Made by a program: the position numbers and the translations under genes. A stretch of 64,000 nt of DNA from Echinarachnius parma. Taxonomy: Eukaryota; Echinodermata; Echinoidea; Clypeasteroida; Echinarachniidae. Location: assembly GCA_037951105.1 (NCBI GenBank), contig JBAMJV010004337.1, positions 78,501-142,500 on the forward strand. Reading direction: 5' to 3'. A model generated the notes under the pieces. That model was not told the origin of the DNA. It searched no databases and worked only from the letters and a program-made list of their open reading frames with translations. Numbering within the stretch: the first letter of the stretch is position 1; the number at the start of each line of letters is the position of its first letter. Below are positions 22,976 through 36,270 of the stretch, piece after piece.

Positions 22976-25234
22976 ATATTCCACATCAATTATTTTGATC
23001 ACAAACGACCTATAACTAACACAAAGGGCTAAACAGTTTGGAATATTGAGCAATTGATCGAGTCTTTTATTTTAATTTCGTCAATCCTGCACATGAACAA
23101 GATTTATGATTAAAAGTCAAAGACGCTTATACCATTGTCTATTAAGCGTTGCCGCTCGTAAACATTGCGCACCAGCGCGCTACCTTTCTGTGCACTAACG
23201 CGCGCACGCGTACTTGCGCGCGAACAATTGAAGATAGTACACAGTGCAACGCACTTTCACCAAGATAGTAGTGAGTGCAATGCACTTTCCCCCAAGATAG
23301 TACACAGTGTAACGAACTTTTCTTCTCCCATCAATGATGGGCGAAACTGTGTTTCATCACGTGATTAACTTTTGACCAATCGTAGAGCAAGATTCTTAGT
23401 ATGTGGAATATAATACACCATTTCTTATAATTATGTCGTTGCAATGAATCTGTACCAAGTCCATCCAATCAGAAAACAGAAAACGCTTACTTGAAGAGTA
23501 GATGTGTATATTAATTAACTCACATTCGTCGCCGCGTCGTATCTGTGCATCCAATCAGTGTAAGGAGGACATCTACTTTAACCTGTTCTCTACTAGCTTT
23601 CGCAGTCCTCATAGACTTAATTCAAGACCCAACAGGTTCCCGGCCGTATAGGCAATGTGTCATATTCCTATACCTTATAAATCAATGGCACAGATTGGAG
23701 AGCAGAATGTTTCGTGAAGTGGGTTTGCCTCTACCGGTATGCCGAATGGAACTGAACATCAATGGAACCCTTGTGTTATAAACAAAACGGTACATCATAT
23801 ATATGATTGACCGTTGTACATAATAAGCAATACAAACGTGATGATTTCCCATCTATTGCCTATATCAACTGTTGACATTTATTTTTAATGAAGTGGTGAA
23901 AATGTCAACAACGAAAAACGCTTTAAAGTGATATAATAACATTGTCAAAATCCACAAAATTTACCAAGCGGATCTCACATACCTCATTGTTATCGTATTA
24001 CCAGTAGAAACGTTTCGGTCTTCCGAATTTCTCCTTCGTTATAAACTTATTTATGATTGAAGAGTTCGGATTTTAAATTCTCAATAGGGAGAATTATATC
24101 TGTGTACAAAGTAAGTGCAGTGTGTTATCAAATAACACTTTGCATTTATATACCGTTGAGTGTACAAACTTCACAATGTTATCAACCATTCATCAGATAT
24201 TGCACATGCCAACAAAGTTACTAGATAAACATTCTTTTTCGCATCAGGACCTAATTTTAATTAGATTACCTTTGGCGAAATCCATATCGCGATATTCAGA
24301 GTGGTGCCATATGATTATAATGTTATTAAATATGAAATATAGTCGTTTATAAACAAAAACGAAATATGAAGAGAAATTCAATTGGCAACAATAGTTAAAT
24401 GACTGATTGACATCAAATAATAACAACAACAACAACTCAGTACCGTTATCATCCTCTTTCAAATATTACTCTTCGTATTTCATAACCTCACAACAAATTC
24501 TTGAAGCGCCCTCTAAACCAAAACTGAACTATCCCTATACGGTAATTGTTATAGCGTCCACGGGCGTATAGCGTCCACAGGCTTTGTTATAGTGTCCACA
24601 GGCACTTTTTGCTGGGGGGCTACCTCTGATAATTGGTTTTGCTTTAAAAATTACATACTTTTCCCCGAAAATTACATTATTTTGCCTAAATTTGACATGA
24701 TTTTACCCGAAAATGACATGATTTTGACCAAATATGATATTGATTTTGACTATTGCATGGTAAAAGGACATGATTCTGCTCAAGAGAGATGTCTTTTGCT
24801 TGAATATATTGCAAGGGGTGACTTTAGCCCCTAATTCCCTCCGCGACCCCCTCAGCCTCAACCCGTGTCATATAACCATAAAAATTACACCCACGCGGAA
24901 GGATGTATGAACATCCGGAAAACATTATATCCTTATTAAAGTGGAACCACTGTAAAAACAATTTCTGTTATAATGAGATACCCGATATAAAGAGGTGATT
25001 TCACAGGTCCGGGTTCTGCACGTATGTACTTAATAGTTTTAAGCCCTGGTAAATAGATATGTGTGCTATAATAAGGTAAATTCAATGGCCTATGATGCTG
25101 GTTATTACGGGATTCCACTGTATACCGTCGACATTTATGCCGAGTCATGTCAAGTACAATCTACTGTCCCTTTTTTCGTCACGTACACCACTAAAGGCAT
25201 GGTAAGAATGCTTTAAACTGTTTAATTGTCAACG
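22976..25234. other. Intergenic region between the two host genes
   Basis: No gene recognised. It holds a short repeat of AAGATAGTACACAGTGCAAC (about 23231-23315, three degenerate units), a right-end fragment of the AGGGATAG family (about 24440-24537), and three copies of TATAGCGTCCACAGG (24550-24602). Two transposon-like right ends, GTGGAACCACTG (about 24942) and GGGATTCCACTG (about 25110), resemble pogo/Tigger ends. Confidence 0.45.
23458..23503 (+). repeat. Duplicate of the transporter's C-terminal coding tail
   Basis: This 46-bp stretch matches 22755-22800 at 37 of 46 positions without gaps. It reads KSIQSENRKRLLEE then stop, against KSNQSEERRRHVEE then stop in the last exon. It lies 703 bp downstream in the same orientation. 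Confidence 0.6.
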
Positions 25235-25249
25235 TAGTTTGGTAGCAAC

Positions 25250-27691
25250 ATGGATGAAAGGCAGCTCCTGGAGCTGGCAAAGGAACTTGGTCATCGAGAC
25301 TACCATACTCTTGGAATTATCCTGGGCATCCCCTACGCCGAGCTAGAGAAAATATTGATTAAAAAATCCAACGATTACACGGCTGCCTTCTTAGAGGTAT
25401 TGCACCAGTGGAAAGACACTCAGCAAGGCAACAGTGACTTGCGGTTGGTCCTGGGTGAGAAATTGATCGAAGCCGAGCTAGTGGACTTGGGAGATCAGTT
25501 GATCGGGACTCTCGGTAAGTTGACAGTTTGCATTTTCTTGTATTTGTTTTATTCCGGGGTATATTATCATGTACATGTAATCATTATGTAATGGCTTGTC
25601 ACTGATTTGCGTTAATACTGTGTGATATTGATGGCTCTCAATATTGTTATTCCTCCTGTAATATATTCATTGTGGATATTTTGTACCATGTCTATAAATG
25701 TATGCATTTATAGTACAGTTTTTATATGAATTATAGCACGGGCGTAGACATGACATTGATACCCATTCAACTTGGGGGATGATCTATTCATTTACCCCCC
25801 CCCCCCCCCCCCCTGATGAATAGGTATTACGTTAGTCGCTACGCCCGTTTAATAAAATCATAAAGAAGTGATGATATTGTCGTGTTAGATGGCGCTTTCC
25901 AAAATGACTCGCATGGAAGCGCCATGTTTAAAGCGCACGTTGTGTTGTGTGCTCTGTAGCTTAAACATATCCGGGAAACATGCACCTAATTTATAAGATG
26001 TCGCGATGTACGCCCAAACACGTCAGCTCGGTATGGTGCTGGTAAATGATATAGGAGGGTCGTGAGGTCAAAGGTTAAAGAGGTCATTGTCGAAAGCGCT
26101 CTCTGGAATCAAAGACGCAATCCCTTTCATTTTTTGTACATTTTCAGCTGCTGAGCTACGCGATAAAGTACTGGATTTGAAGAAGGAATTGACCGGTGCA
26201 GCTTACTCCTGGCAAGCATATGACGCTAAACTGTATCAATCTGACAAAGAAATACGTACGCATTTCGGTGGAATTCAAGGGGAAATTAACGAAATTTTCG
26301 AAAAAGAACGTGAGAAAATAAACGCAGAAAAACTTGAAAAGGCGGCAAGCATTAATCAAGAGGCGGATGAACAGATCACGAAAATAAATGAAGAGAGAGA
26401 GAAAAGTCTGGAGCGATGTGAAGATGATGTAAGGAAACAATGGCAACCGATCGAGAGCAGACGTTGCGAGTTGCTGGGTCATGTCAATGCGATAGCTGAC
26501 AAGACTCGATCAAAAATAGGGGCTTTCCAGAGTGATGCCAGAGGTATCATGCAAGCCATCGACGATGCAGCTGAGAGAATCGAAATCATTCTTGAAGACG
26601 ATAAGAAACTTCTGGAGGGCTCCCAACAACTGATTACCTCACTCACTGACACGCTAGGGAAGACGGTCGATGACGACGTAGTCGAAAACATCACACGCGC
26701 AGTGAAATGCGTGCACTTTATCGAGGGTGTGGGGAATGAGAAGTACAATGGAAGAATCGGGGGCTATGAAGTGAAATGGAAGCTTAGCGCGAGAATAGAA
26801 GTACCGTGTAATATAATCAATCCTCGCATCGTTGGGATCTTAAATGAGGATACAATTGTCATGACAGACACTGCAGACCGTCATGCATACTGCTTAGATT
26901 ATAAGAACAAGACAATCAAGAGAATTATCACGAGTGATGGTAAGACGGGTATTACAACCTGTACATCTCTGGGCGAGGACGCGACGGTATGCGGTAGTTA
27001 CATGGACGATACTACTGATGACAGCTTGAGAGGATGTATCAGTGTGTATGACAGAGATTGGGTGCTTATCAGAGACATCGCGATACCAAGGAACGCGCCA
27101 GGTAATACCACGTGGTATTATTACACATCATTGGACAATCAAACAGGGATGCCCGTAAACTCGATTAAAACATGTGGCGTGCATGTAGCTGTTGACCGGG
27201 ATGGGATGATCATAGCTGCTGAGAGTTGTCAGTCAAAGATCTTCGTCATAAACCCCACTGATGGGAGCATTGTCCACACGATCAGGTGCAAAGTGAACAT
27301 TGGGGAGCTTCGTGGTGTGATGTCAACAGGTGACATAATTGCGCAGTCCTATCCATCGAAAAACAGGCTCATCAGCATTGACAGACAGGGATTGCTAAAA
27401 TACATCACATACTGTGAAAAGATCCGGAATTGTGGCATCGATCCTCGCACAGATGACCTCTACGTGGTGTACTGGGATAAGGGGCGTAAAGTGGCTGTGA
27501 TTGACCAGTTGTGTATCTGCAGCGAGAGTAACCCAGAGAGAACAGAACTCTTCACATTTGTTCCCAGGGTCTCTTCCACTCGTGTGCAGTCGTTACTGAT
27601 AAATAGCCTCCCCGTGATAAGGACATCAGGAGAGGTGGTTGTCTGTAACGGCAAAGAGTGTCTTATATTCAAGAAAACTTACCAGTTATAG
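25250..27691 (+). CDS. Death domain, coiled-coil and beta-propeller-like protein, 2 exons
   Basis: Exons 25250-25514 and 26148-27691 join in phase 1 across GTAAGT and TTTTCAG, giving 602 residues. Residues 1-88 fit a Death domain, a six-helix protein-binding fold used in apoptosis and innate immune signalling (LAKELGHRDYHTLGIILGI, then AELVDLGDQLIGTL). Residues about 90-285 are charged and helical and look coiled-coil, with EKEREKINAEKLEKA. Residues about 290-602 have repeated beta-strand-like segments with Gly/Asp turns (VHVAVDRDGMIIAAES, RNCGIDPRTDDLYVVYW), as in NHL-type propellers of TRIM2/3/71 proteins. There is no RING or B-box. It is a TRIM-like layout with a Death domain at the N terminus, probably a cytoplasmic adaptor (inference). 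The ATG is preceded in frame by TAG at 25235 and has a good context (AACATGG). Confidence 0.85.
25515..26147 (+). other. Intron of the Death-domain gene
   Basis: GTAAGT donor and TTTTCAG acceptor. It contains the mini-element at 25737-25850. Confidence 0.85.
25737..25850. mobile_element. hAT-type mini-element (copy 1 of 3)
   Basis: The ends CACGGGCGTAGAC and GCTACGCCCGT are inverted around a poly-C run. The same 113-bp design recurs at 38889-39001 and 40754-40866. No clear target duplication remains here. Confidence 0.75.
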
Positions 27692-29540
27692 CTCGGAGAG
27701 AACTTCTTTCGTGTTATTATTAAAGGAAACCCAAATGATTGAATGTCAAGCTACTCCATTATCAGAACCGAGAGCTTCAATTTCATATATAAATCATCAA
27801 AAAATGGCACACTGATTAGGCCACACCAGTCTGGTAAAGATTCGACACAAATAGGTTCTTTCGGCGTCTCGTACTATCATGGGGGCTGCCATGTTTATAT
27901 TTGTTGGCAGACCCGAGCAAAGATGTGACGTTTTTGTGGACATAAAAGCTAAAATTCCATTCATGATCATGATGAGAGAAAAGACAATTTTGTCTTTGTT
28001 CAAACATAGTTCACTACAAAAAAGTACATATTATATTAACAGAGAAGATATTAATCAACGACCATTCGAGACGGGGAAGTGTGGAAATGTGACTAAATGT
28101 GGTTATTTAGCCAATTAATATCAAACTTTTTCGCAGAATTTTCAGAGGTTGCCATGGTAACAATTGTCGAACATGTAGGCCTACGATTTCCTGTAACATG
28201 CCCCCCCCCCCCCCCAAAAAAAAAAAAAAAAAAAGCTGCGATGATACCGAATTACGCACAAAACATTCCCTTTCTTAGATATGGAAAGGGGTGTAATTCC
28301 TCTTTGTCGTACAAAACAAATGCTTTCATAGTGAATGAACTGCCTACCTGTATTTATGTAGTAACGTTTTCAGAAATGCAAATTGGTCATTCGCCCCACT
28401 ATTTCACCTATAAAATTGAGCTGACATAGCATCGATATGGCCTTGTTTCCCTGTCTGAAGCCCATGTAGATGCTTTTTGCATATCAGAAAAATAAATGCT
28501 CGTGGTTTAGATTATGCTTCGTTAGGGCGGAAATAATTGCACAAATTGTGGTATTATTATCTATATGCAAAGATATTTCTAAGTGTGACTATTGAATTAA
28601 AAGTTAATAAAAAATATAATAATTAGGACGGAATGCGAACGCGTGCGCGCTCGCTTATAACCTCCAAGTTAAAGGACGTACACACTAAGAAAAGAAAGGG
28701 TAAACCGCTTGAAGGTGCATAATGCCACGTTTAGGTGAGATTGTAAATATGCACATTGGATGTTTGCACCTTTATTGTGTCATAAAGGTACAACTCTGCA
28801 CATTTAAAGTTCTAAATTGCACCTTAAAGGGGTAGTACAGTTTTGGTAAGGCTGAACTTTAGTAACCAAACCTGGACAGTAACATTATAAACTAATAGTT
28901 ATAACTTTTCAATATTTGCAAACATTTGTTAAAGTTTATATCATGGATGATCTACACTCAGATGTGTTGCTGCAAGCTGCTATAATTCATTTCTTAGGAA
29001 TGTTCAGTTAAGCCTCAATTTACAAGCAAAAACGAGTTTGTTTTACAAGCAAATCATAGGCTCTGCATGTAAACCATGCACATTCCTCCGTGTTGCGGTC
29101 TGCTTGTGATGTCATGATCCGGGTTGCACGTGCGCACATTCCCGCTCCGCTATAAATTACTTTTTTAGCAGTATGGAACGCCGATGCGAAAACAAGCAAA
29201 AAAGTTGCATGAAATTTACCTTTCTTGCCCAACTTAAGGATTTCTTTGAAAAAAAGAGTGTGGTATATCAATATAGGCACATATTTAAAGCTATAAACTT
29301 GAATCAAAGCCGGGATTTCACCATACCTTTAAGAGAAATAATGGAAGAGATGATTCAGGGACATTTGGGATGTGTGAAAATAGATCTTTCTACTCAGATT
29401 GCTTTTTGTTATGCGTTTTGGTTTCCTTTAAAAGCCCCTGGGTCATGAAGGTCAATGGCCTTTAGAAACGGCGGAAATATATATAAACCCTTGACGCATT
29501 GAAATTATGTAAAGAGTTCTGTTCTTTGTGACAACTGCAT
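27692..29540. other. Intergenic, no gene recognised
   Basis: It contains a poly-C/poly-A run (28201-28234) and a left-end fragment of the AGGGATAG family at 28824 (TTAAAGGGGTAGTACAG, then TAATAGTTATAACTT shared with 16939-17646). Confidence 0.5.
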
Positions 29541-29544
29541 GACA

Positions 29545-29992
29545 TGGTTGCAATTTGCGATAATTATTTTGTATAGGTTTTCCCGCTCAATTTTGCACTT
29601 TTTTCAATCGAATTCATTTAGGGTCATTCGAATTCGCGCGCTGCCGCGTAATCGTTGGTATCGGTCTTCCAAATTCCGAATAAGTGCATGCGAATTCATG
29701 CATGCGCACACGCTTTCGTGAATAGACACAGAAGTTCATTTATGGGCATTCGAATTCGCGAATGTGCAGCCAACTGTCAACGGCCTTTCGCGAATTCGAA
29801 TGACCATTGATGAAAAGGTATGCACTTTGTGCAAATTCACTTGCTCCTACGTGATTTTGAACGACTATTTACGAATTCGAATGCTGCTTTGGTACGGCGA
29901 TCGCAAATCGCGCGAATTCGTTTGCTCCTATTATAAATTCGATTGACACAATCGCGAAATTGAGCGGGAAAACCTATATTATAATTGCCATG
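29545..29992. mobile_element. Mini-element with inverted ends and GAATTCG-rich core
   Basis: TATAGGTTTTCCCGCTCAAT (29572) is inverted as ATTGAGCGGGAAAACCTATA (29959). Weaker arm homology extends outward about 25 bp. The core carries many CGAATTCG-type motifs, at least seven GAATTC sites in about 300 bp. Confidence 0.75.
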
Positions 29993-30004
29993 TGTTTTTA
30001 TGTG

Positions 30005-30070
30005 TATTAATTCCATTTTATTATATTATATATTATATATATTATATATTATATTTTATTATATTATGGA
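30005..30070. repeat. AT-rich TTATA repeat
   Basis: Simple TTATATTATA-type low-complexity DNA. Confidence 0.8.
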
Positions 30071-30772
30071 TGCAGCATAAATAATGTTTTATTAATGTGA
30101 TAACATGACATTGATTAGTTGTAATAAAGAAAATGAAATATATGAGGATTGCAAAAGTATAATTACATACACTTATAATGCACATGAGCCATGAGGTATA
30201 GAATTTAAAGGAATTATAATGATAATTATATAAAAATGTGAAATGAAAGTTACTTTTTGTATTTCTTTTTTTATTTGTGATAGTTATAATACAACTAAAA
30301 GTAAAATAATTAATGTTCGATAACAATAACTTTTTATTCTCTGTTTATTTAATATTGCTTACAATAATATAGGAGGTTTGATGATAGCCTTGAAGAATAA
30401 TAGAAAAGTAAGAAGTATAATTAAATTAATGTATGAAATAATGCTTAATCGTCTGTGTATAATTTAGCATTAAATTAAGTTTGTCAAGTATGTACTTAAT
30501 TCTATTTGATTTATTTATTTTGTATAATGACGTGAGTAATATCATTTTGTATTATATGTATTTGTGTGTATTACCTGCCACTGTCTTGAATGACAGTGGA
30601 CCTGATATAAATGTGACCTTTTCTTGAATAAAGAAATGATTCAAACAAAACACTATTGTGTACCTCATGCGATAGGACATCTTTTATATCAAGTTTGTAT
30701 TTCATTTCACAGATGTACATTATTATACAAATAGTGCATGGTTTTGGGGTTGAATATACCAGAACAGACACT

Positions 30773-30865
30773 GATACATTTTGAATTTCTCGAGTGCATT
30801 TAGTATTGCATCGAGGCCGCATGCCGAGTGCAATATAATTGCACGAGTGAAATTCAAAATGTATT
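30773..30865. repeat. Short inverted repeat
   Basis: ATACATTTTGAATTTCTCGA and its complement near 30865 form arms of about 37 bp around a GC-rich loop. Confidence 0.65.
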
Positions 30866-31288
30866 GTGGAATATTTAACAAGAAGCATGAACTATTTGTT
30901 ATATAAGATGATTATTTTGAGGAGCTGGTTTTGTTATCATATTGATGAACCCGAATTGACCTCACGGTTGTGACGTCACAATATTTGTTTACATTGTATT
31001 TTCTATCGAAGAAAAAACTCGCGAAAGTGATCATGAAAAAGATGGAAAATGCTTCGTTTTGTAAATTATCTGCTCCGTAGTAAATAAATGTTGGCAGTTT
31101 CCTAAATTGCATGGTATGTGGTTTGGTATTGCTAAGCTTGGGACTGGAAATGCACACAGCCCTTTGATTATTCTCACTTTTACGGACAATTTTACGGCGA
31201 TTTCACAGCGGACTGAATTTGACGTTACGCACTTCAAGGCCGTGCCTTGTTTGGCTCTCTATGGGAAGTTTGTACACACATACCGTGC

Positions 31289-31325
31289 ATGAATTTATGT
31301 TATAGTGCACGTTACCAGGTAGTAA
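31289..31325. repeat. Perfect short hairpin
   Basis: TATAGTGCACGTTAC and GTAACGTGCACTATA flank a short centre. The surrounding 30070-32265 shows no gene I recognise. About 31790-31940 is a degenerate direct repeat of about 59655-59775. Confidence 0.7.
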
Positions 31326-32936
31326 CGTGCACTATACTGGATTAAGCATTGGTAATCAACCAATAGGAATGCTCAATTTCTTTTCATTATGACGTCATCA
31401 TCTTATATAAATACTTACTTCACTATAACAAATTTAAAAAGACACTGCGTGTTATCAAGGTGACTATGATAGAGTTGTGCATGCATGGACTGAAATCCAT
31501 AATATGTGATAGAGGAATATTGATTGATGCTGTGTGCATAATATGATATGATTTGGAAACATTCCAAATGTCTTTTAAAGGGATCTAGTGACATTGTTGT
31601 GCATAAAGTGATGAGTGATTAATAGAATATGTATTGTAGTGACTTGATATGTCCACAAAGTAATGTGTGAAACGTTTATTGGATGTTTTTTGGCTGAGAT
31701 ATGAGCAAAAATGCAAAGTGATAATCACGAAATCACTGTAGCCTACTTACATTACACGGCATGAAATTACCCCGTAGACGATTTCGTATCTGAACACTTC
31801 AATCGTAAATATCTTTTGAACGAAATGGAAATTTGAAAAACCGAAACCTGTCCCGTGCTTTTATTTTAATATAAATACGATATGGTATGAGAGAACCATT
31901 AGAGTTCCAGGTAAGTATTGAGGATTTGGACACTGTTACTAAGTCCATTTAAACACTTTCTTGTTGTACCTAAAAAAGCAATCATAACGTAAAATCATGT
32001 AGGATAATTGCCTGATTGTAAAGTCAATAATGCATTTCCATTGACTGTTAAGAGCAGTTTTTCAAGAAGTGCGATACATAACATCGGTTAGGGGAATTTC
32101 CGCCTACCAGTACCAATAGAGACAATAAGTCGTGTAACGGTTAGTAAAATTGGAGTGTTTAATTAATTAATACATTACAGACTGAGTAACGGCAGAGGGC
32201 GCTCGCTCATAACTGGCACCTTTCTGCCGTTCTGTTCTTTCAGGTGGGTTATCTTCCCGTTTACCCCACCATTTTTTTTAAGATTTCAACTTTTGCCTGT
32301 TGTAAAAGGTTGGCCATGAGAAATGACTTCTAGGACCTTCTAGGATCACAACCTAGGTGGACAACCTCGCGAACTAGCTACTGGAAGTCCACAGGATGAG
32401 TTTCAAGAAAACCACACCTAATGCACTAAAATTAATAGTATGTTTTAGCCTTAGGGGCAATGAATACCCAGTCACACATTTTGCACAATTACACCACAAT
32501 GCATGGTGATACAAGCTTATTATTTAATGGGGTTCTTTCCTAGAGTCTTGCGCATCGTTTGATACCAAATTTTAGCACATTGCATATTTGGTTACTGTGT
32601 CACACGTCGTTACAACGTGATGCGTCACACATGGACGTGACATTTCGAATACAGCGCTTATTTTTTAAATGCAAATAAATTCTTAAGAGTTGATAATGGA
32701 CTATATTTAGATCTTTAAAAACTGAATTCGATTTGAAATACCTATTAAGGGCATTATATAATGTCACCAACTATGTAAATTAATAAATCAATACAAAACA
32801 AAAGACATAAAAAAACTAACAAATACATAAGGATATGAATTGTCATTGTATTCATTTGTTTAGATTGCGATAAAATGCGATATACAAATTCCGTCTAAAA
32901 CATAACTTTTTAGCATTTGAATCAGATACGGAGGAG

Positions 32937-33085
<149 letters not shown>

Positions 33086-34367
33086 GAGGTTGGAGGGGGT
33101 CACAATACCATCCAAAAATAATTATAATCGAGGACTACTCTCCCAGAAGTGTAACTCAAGGCTTACATGACTAGAGTCTCTTACATTATGAAGCTTGGTA
33201 GGGGGTACTGTTATTAAGGATTGGCCCCAGAAGTGGCTTATAGGACCTTCTAGGAACACAACCTGTGTGTAAAACCTTGCGGACTATATGTTGGAAGTCC
33301 ACATCAAGCGGTTATTGAAAAAAAATGTCTACACCAAGCCACTCATCATTACACCAAACCACTCATCTCTGCCTAGTTGAAATATATGCTGCACCCTTCA
33401 TTCATCAGTTTATCCAGCACACATCATGATCTATGTCGTGTCATCGGGTATGAAGAGCTGTAGTCGAGGTCATGGTAGCAGTGGAAACCAAACCATACGC
33501 AGCAACAACACATTCCCTCAGGATTCAGGAACATATCAAATGTGCAATGTTCCGGTCAAATAAAACCTCACCAACGTGAAACATGGTATTTTTCCAGTGA
33601 GAAGAAGAAGACAAGACTTATGACGCTTAACACCTTCTACACCCTAACAAGAATTTCAAGAAGAAGAGAAGAAAAAACAGCTGCACCAGGCAAGAGCAAT
33701 GGTGTTCTGCGCATGGCACTGATTTTTGATAGTGGTAGACAGCTTGACATGTATGTCTTCATAGGAAAAGCATGAGTTCAGTGATATAATTCCCCCTACT
33801 CTGTTCAAGGAACCCGGCAGTATGTGAAGTGGTAGGAAGACTAGCCTAGTGAAGTTCTACAAGAGGAAACTAAAGTGCTAAACCAAACGTTTCTGATTTG
33901 CCTTAGGATAACATACAGAATGACAGTGGTCATTTCACAAAGGTGAAACATTTTAAGCAATTCCACAGCATGGATCCGCCTTCTTCATGTATAGGAACAG
34001 TTATTCCGGTACCCTTTAACACAACAACATGATATTGCCTTGCCCAGGAGCTGTGTACTTGACACTAGAACTGCTTTTCCATCATTCAGGGGCTATCCAT
34101 CATTCAGGGGCTATCCAAACTCTGTACATGATGGAATGTTTGGCTTGGGAATATGCGCATTTTATTATCAATGATGGCATCAGAAGCTCGTTAGAGACAA
34201 AGGGGAAAAGCGTCCCTTTAGGAGGCAGTAGCTTCAAGAGAGTTGACTAACTGTATGTGTAATTACAAAAGTGTATATCAGTACCGAAAGGAAATCATTC
34301 CAGCAACAGATTTGCGTGCCATTAAGTGACTGTTTAGAGATGGCCAGTAACATATGGCGCACATTGC

Positions 34368-34890
34368 TGCACTGTACTGGTCTTATGTATCCCATGTATA
34401 TAGTTAAAAGATCATTTAGATGATAACATTGTAGACTTAGATTGTTTCTTTATCTATAAAATATGACAAATACTCATATACTTGTAGTTTGGTACCTTGA
34501 ATTTTGGTAAAATATTGATATTAAACTTGTAATACGTACATAATTATTCATTTTTAAATTATGCTTATTAATTTCAATTGAAATATCAATATGACTAGAA
34601 TAGTCTTGCTCTCATAATATGATTTCACAATAGGTATTCAGTTGATAACTTGATATGTATAGTTACCTTATGATAAATATATTGTAATGAATTAATTGCT
34701 TGGTGATTAATAACTTAGAACAGTTAACATTAATGTTCCAGTTCATTTGAATTCGAATGTAACAATTGCTATATTGTATTATTTACACTATGTATGTTTT
34801 GATGTTCAATGTACACTGATCCTTTCAGCACTGCTGCTGATCAGTTTGAAATGTATACCAAAATAAATGAATAAATAAATAAATAATTCT
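34368..34890 (+). mobile_element. LINE-like 3' tail inserted in Z copy 1
   Basis: About 520 bp absent from Z copy 2 ends in a repeated AAATAAATGAATAAATAAAT tail, as 5'-truncated LINE insertions often do. A small hairpin ACTGATC/GATCAGT lies just before the tail. There is no coding sequence, so the family is unknown. Confidence 0.5.
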
Positions 34891-35584
34891 TTTACAATTC
34901 GGTTGTTATTGACATTGACTACAACCTTTTTATCCCTGATGACACGATTCTGACCAGATGTATGGTGTGGGCTGGATGAATGGAGATGCAGCATAAAGGG
35001 AGCCTACATTTCCTCTATGTAGAGATGGCTGCATTAGTGGGTTTTTTGTAGATGCTTTTGAAGTTCCACTTCATGTGGACTCCCAGCAGCTAGTCCAACT
35101 AGGTTGTGTTTTTAGAAGGTCATATGAGTCATTTATGTGGGCAAACCTTTAACATGAGCCAACTATGTTCATGTCTGTTATATCTCCTTTGCATGCTTCA
35201 CGATGTATCTCCTTTAGACCTAGAATGAGACTCGCCCTCAAACGTGTCATGTAAGCCTACAGACGCACTTCGTCCAAACTCGGTGGGTAGACCTCGATTA
35301 TAATTATTTTTGGAGTCCATTGATGAAAGGCTGGGGTGGTATTCTGTAAGGATCTTAGGAGGTGAAGTTGATCTTAAGAGCAACTTTGGTATTCTGTAAG
35401 TTGCTCTAAGAGTTGCTCTTAAGACCAACTCTGAAAAGTTGCTCTTAACTTAAGAGCAACTTTTCGAATATGTAAATGTATGCAAATATATGCAAATAAG
35501 CATCCTAAGATAAGAGGTATTCTGTAGATGAAGATAAGAGCAACTTTTTGATCTTATCTTAAGACTGCCTACAACCAGTCTTAG

Positions 35585-35985
35585 TTTGAATTAAACACAA
35601 CAAAAATAGGAAGTCCCCCCTCATCAAAACAGCGTAACTTTTTAACGAAACGGTTTTGAGCAAAATAACTTGGCAGAATTGTTTCTACACTTATTGACTA
35701 ACTTCTGTTTTAACATTAAATTGGTCCGTCAAGTCATGCATGAGTGAGTAACATTTTGACTCTTGTGACTTTTGAAAAGTGACAATTTTGCCTTTAATAT
35801 GTGCTCACTCATGCATGACTTGTCGGATCAATCTCATTTTCACAGAGAAGTTAGCCAATAAGTGTAGAAACAATTCTGCCAAGTTATTTTGCTCAAAACT
35901 TTGTTTACGCTATTTTGATTAGGGGGGGGGGGGGGGGCCGGGAACTTACTTTTTTGTTGTTTTTAGAACACGTGATCAAAATGGC
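35585..35985. repeat. Foldback element inside N1
   Basis: Arms of more than 150 bp are inverted copies (for example TTATTTTGCTCAAAAC against GTTTTGAGCAAAATAA), centred near 35785, with poly-C and poly-G at matching places in the arms. Confidence 0.75.
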
Positions 35986-36217
35986 CGACGAATTATTGTT
36001 ATATCAATTTTGGCGGCGGCAGGAGCAGCTAAATCGCAAAGGTCAATTTTAAAAAGTAGAAGAAAATTCTCCCTCTATGATGCTCCTATCTACAACTTTC
36101 GTTGTATTTTCGCAACGCACTTTGATGACATGTTTGACTGCAGTTGACGTAATGCAATTTTGGACGAATTATTCTGTTACTAGGTGTGGTACAGTGGGTA
36201 CACCATAGAATTATGAT

Positions 36218-36270
36218 ATGAATAAACAAACAAACCCGTTTATAAACGGGTTGGTTTGTTTATTCATAAT
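36218..36270. repeat. Short palindrome
   Basis: ATGAATAAACAAACAAACCC and its complement fold around TTTATAAA with a single mismatch. Weaker pairing continues outward (GGGTACACCATA and TATGGGGTACAC). Confidence 0.75.

Noticed and set aside
24930-25135. A complete pogo/Tigger-like mini-element
   Set aside because: Both GTGGAACCACTG and GGGATTCCACTG look like right ends in the same orientation, so they do not bound one element.
26087-26146. Met-starting extension before exon 2 of the Death-domain gene
   Set aside because: It ends in a pyrimidine-rich tract and CAG, and joining exon 1 at 25514 gives the right phase and a full Death domain. An alternative promoter cannot be excluded but is unsupported.
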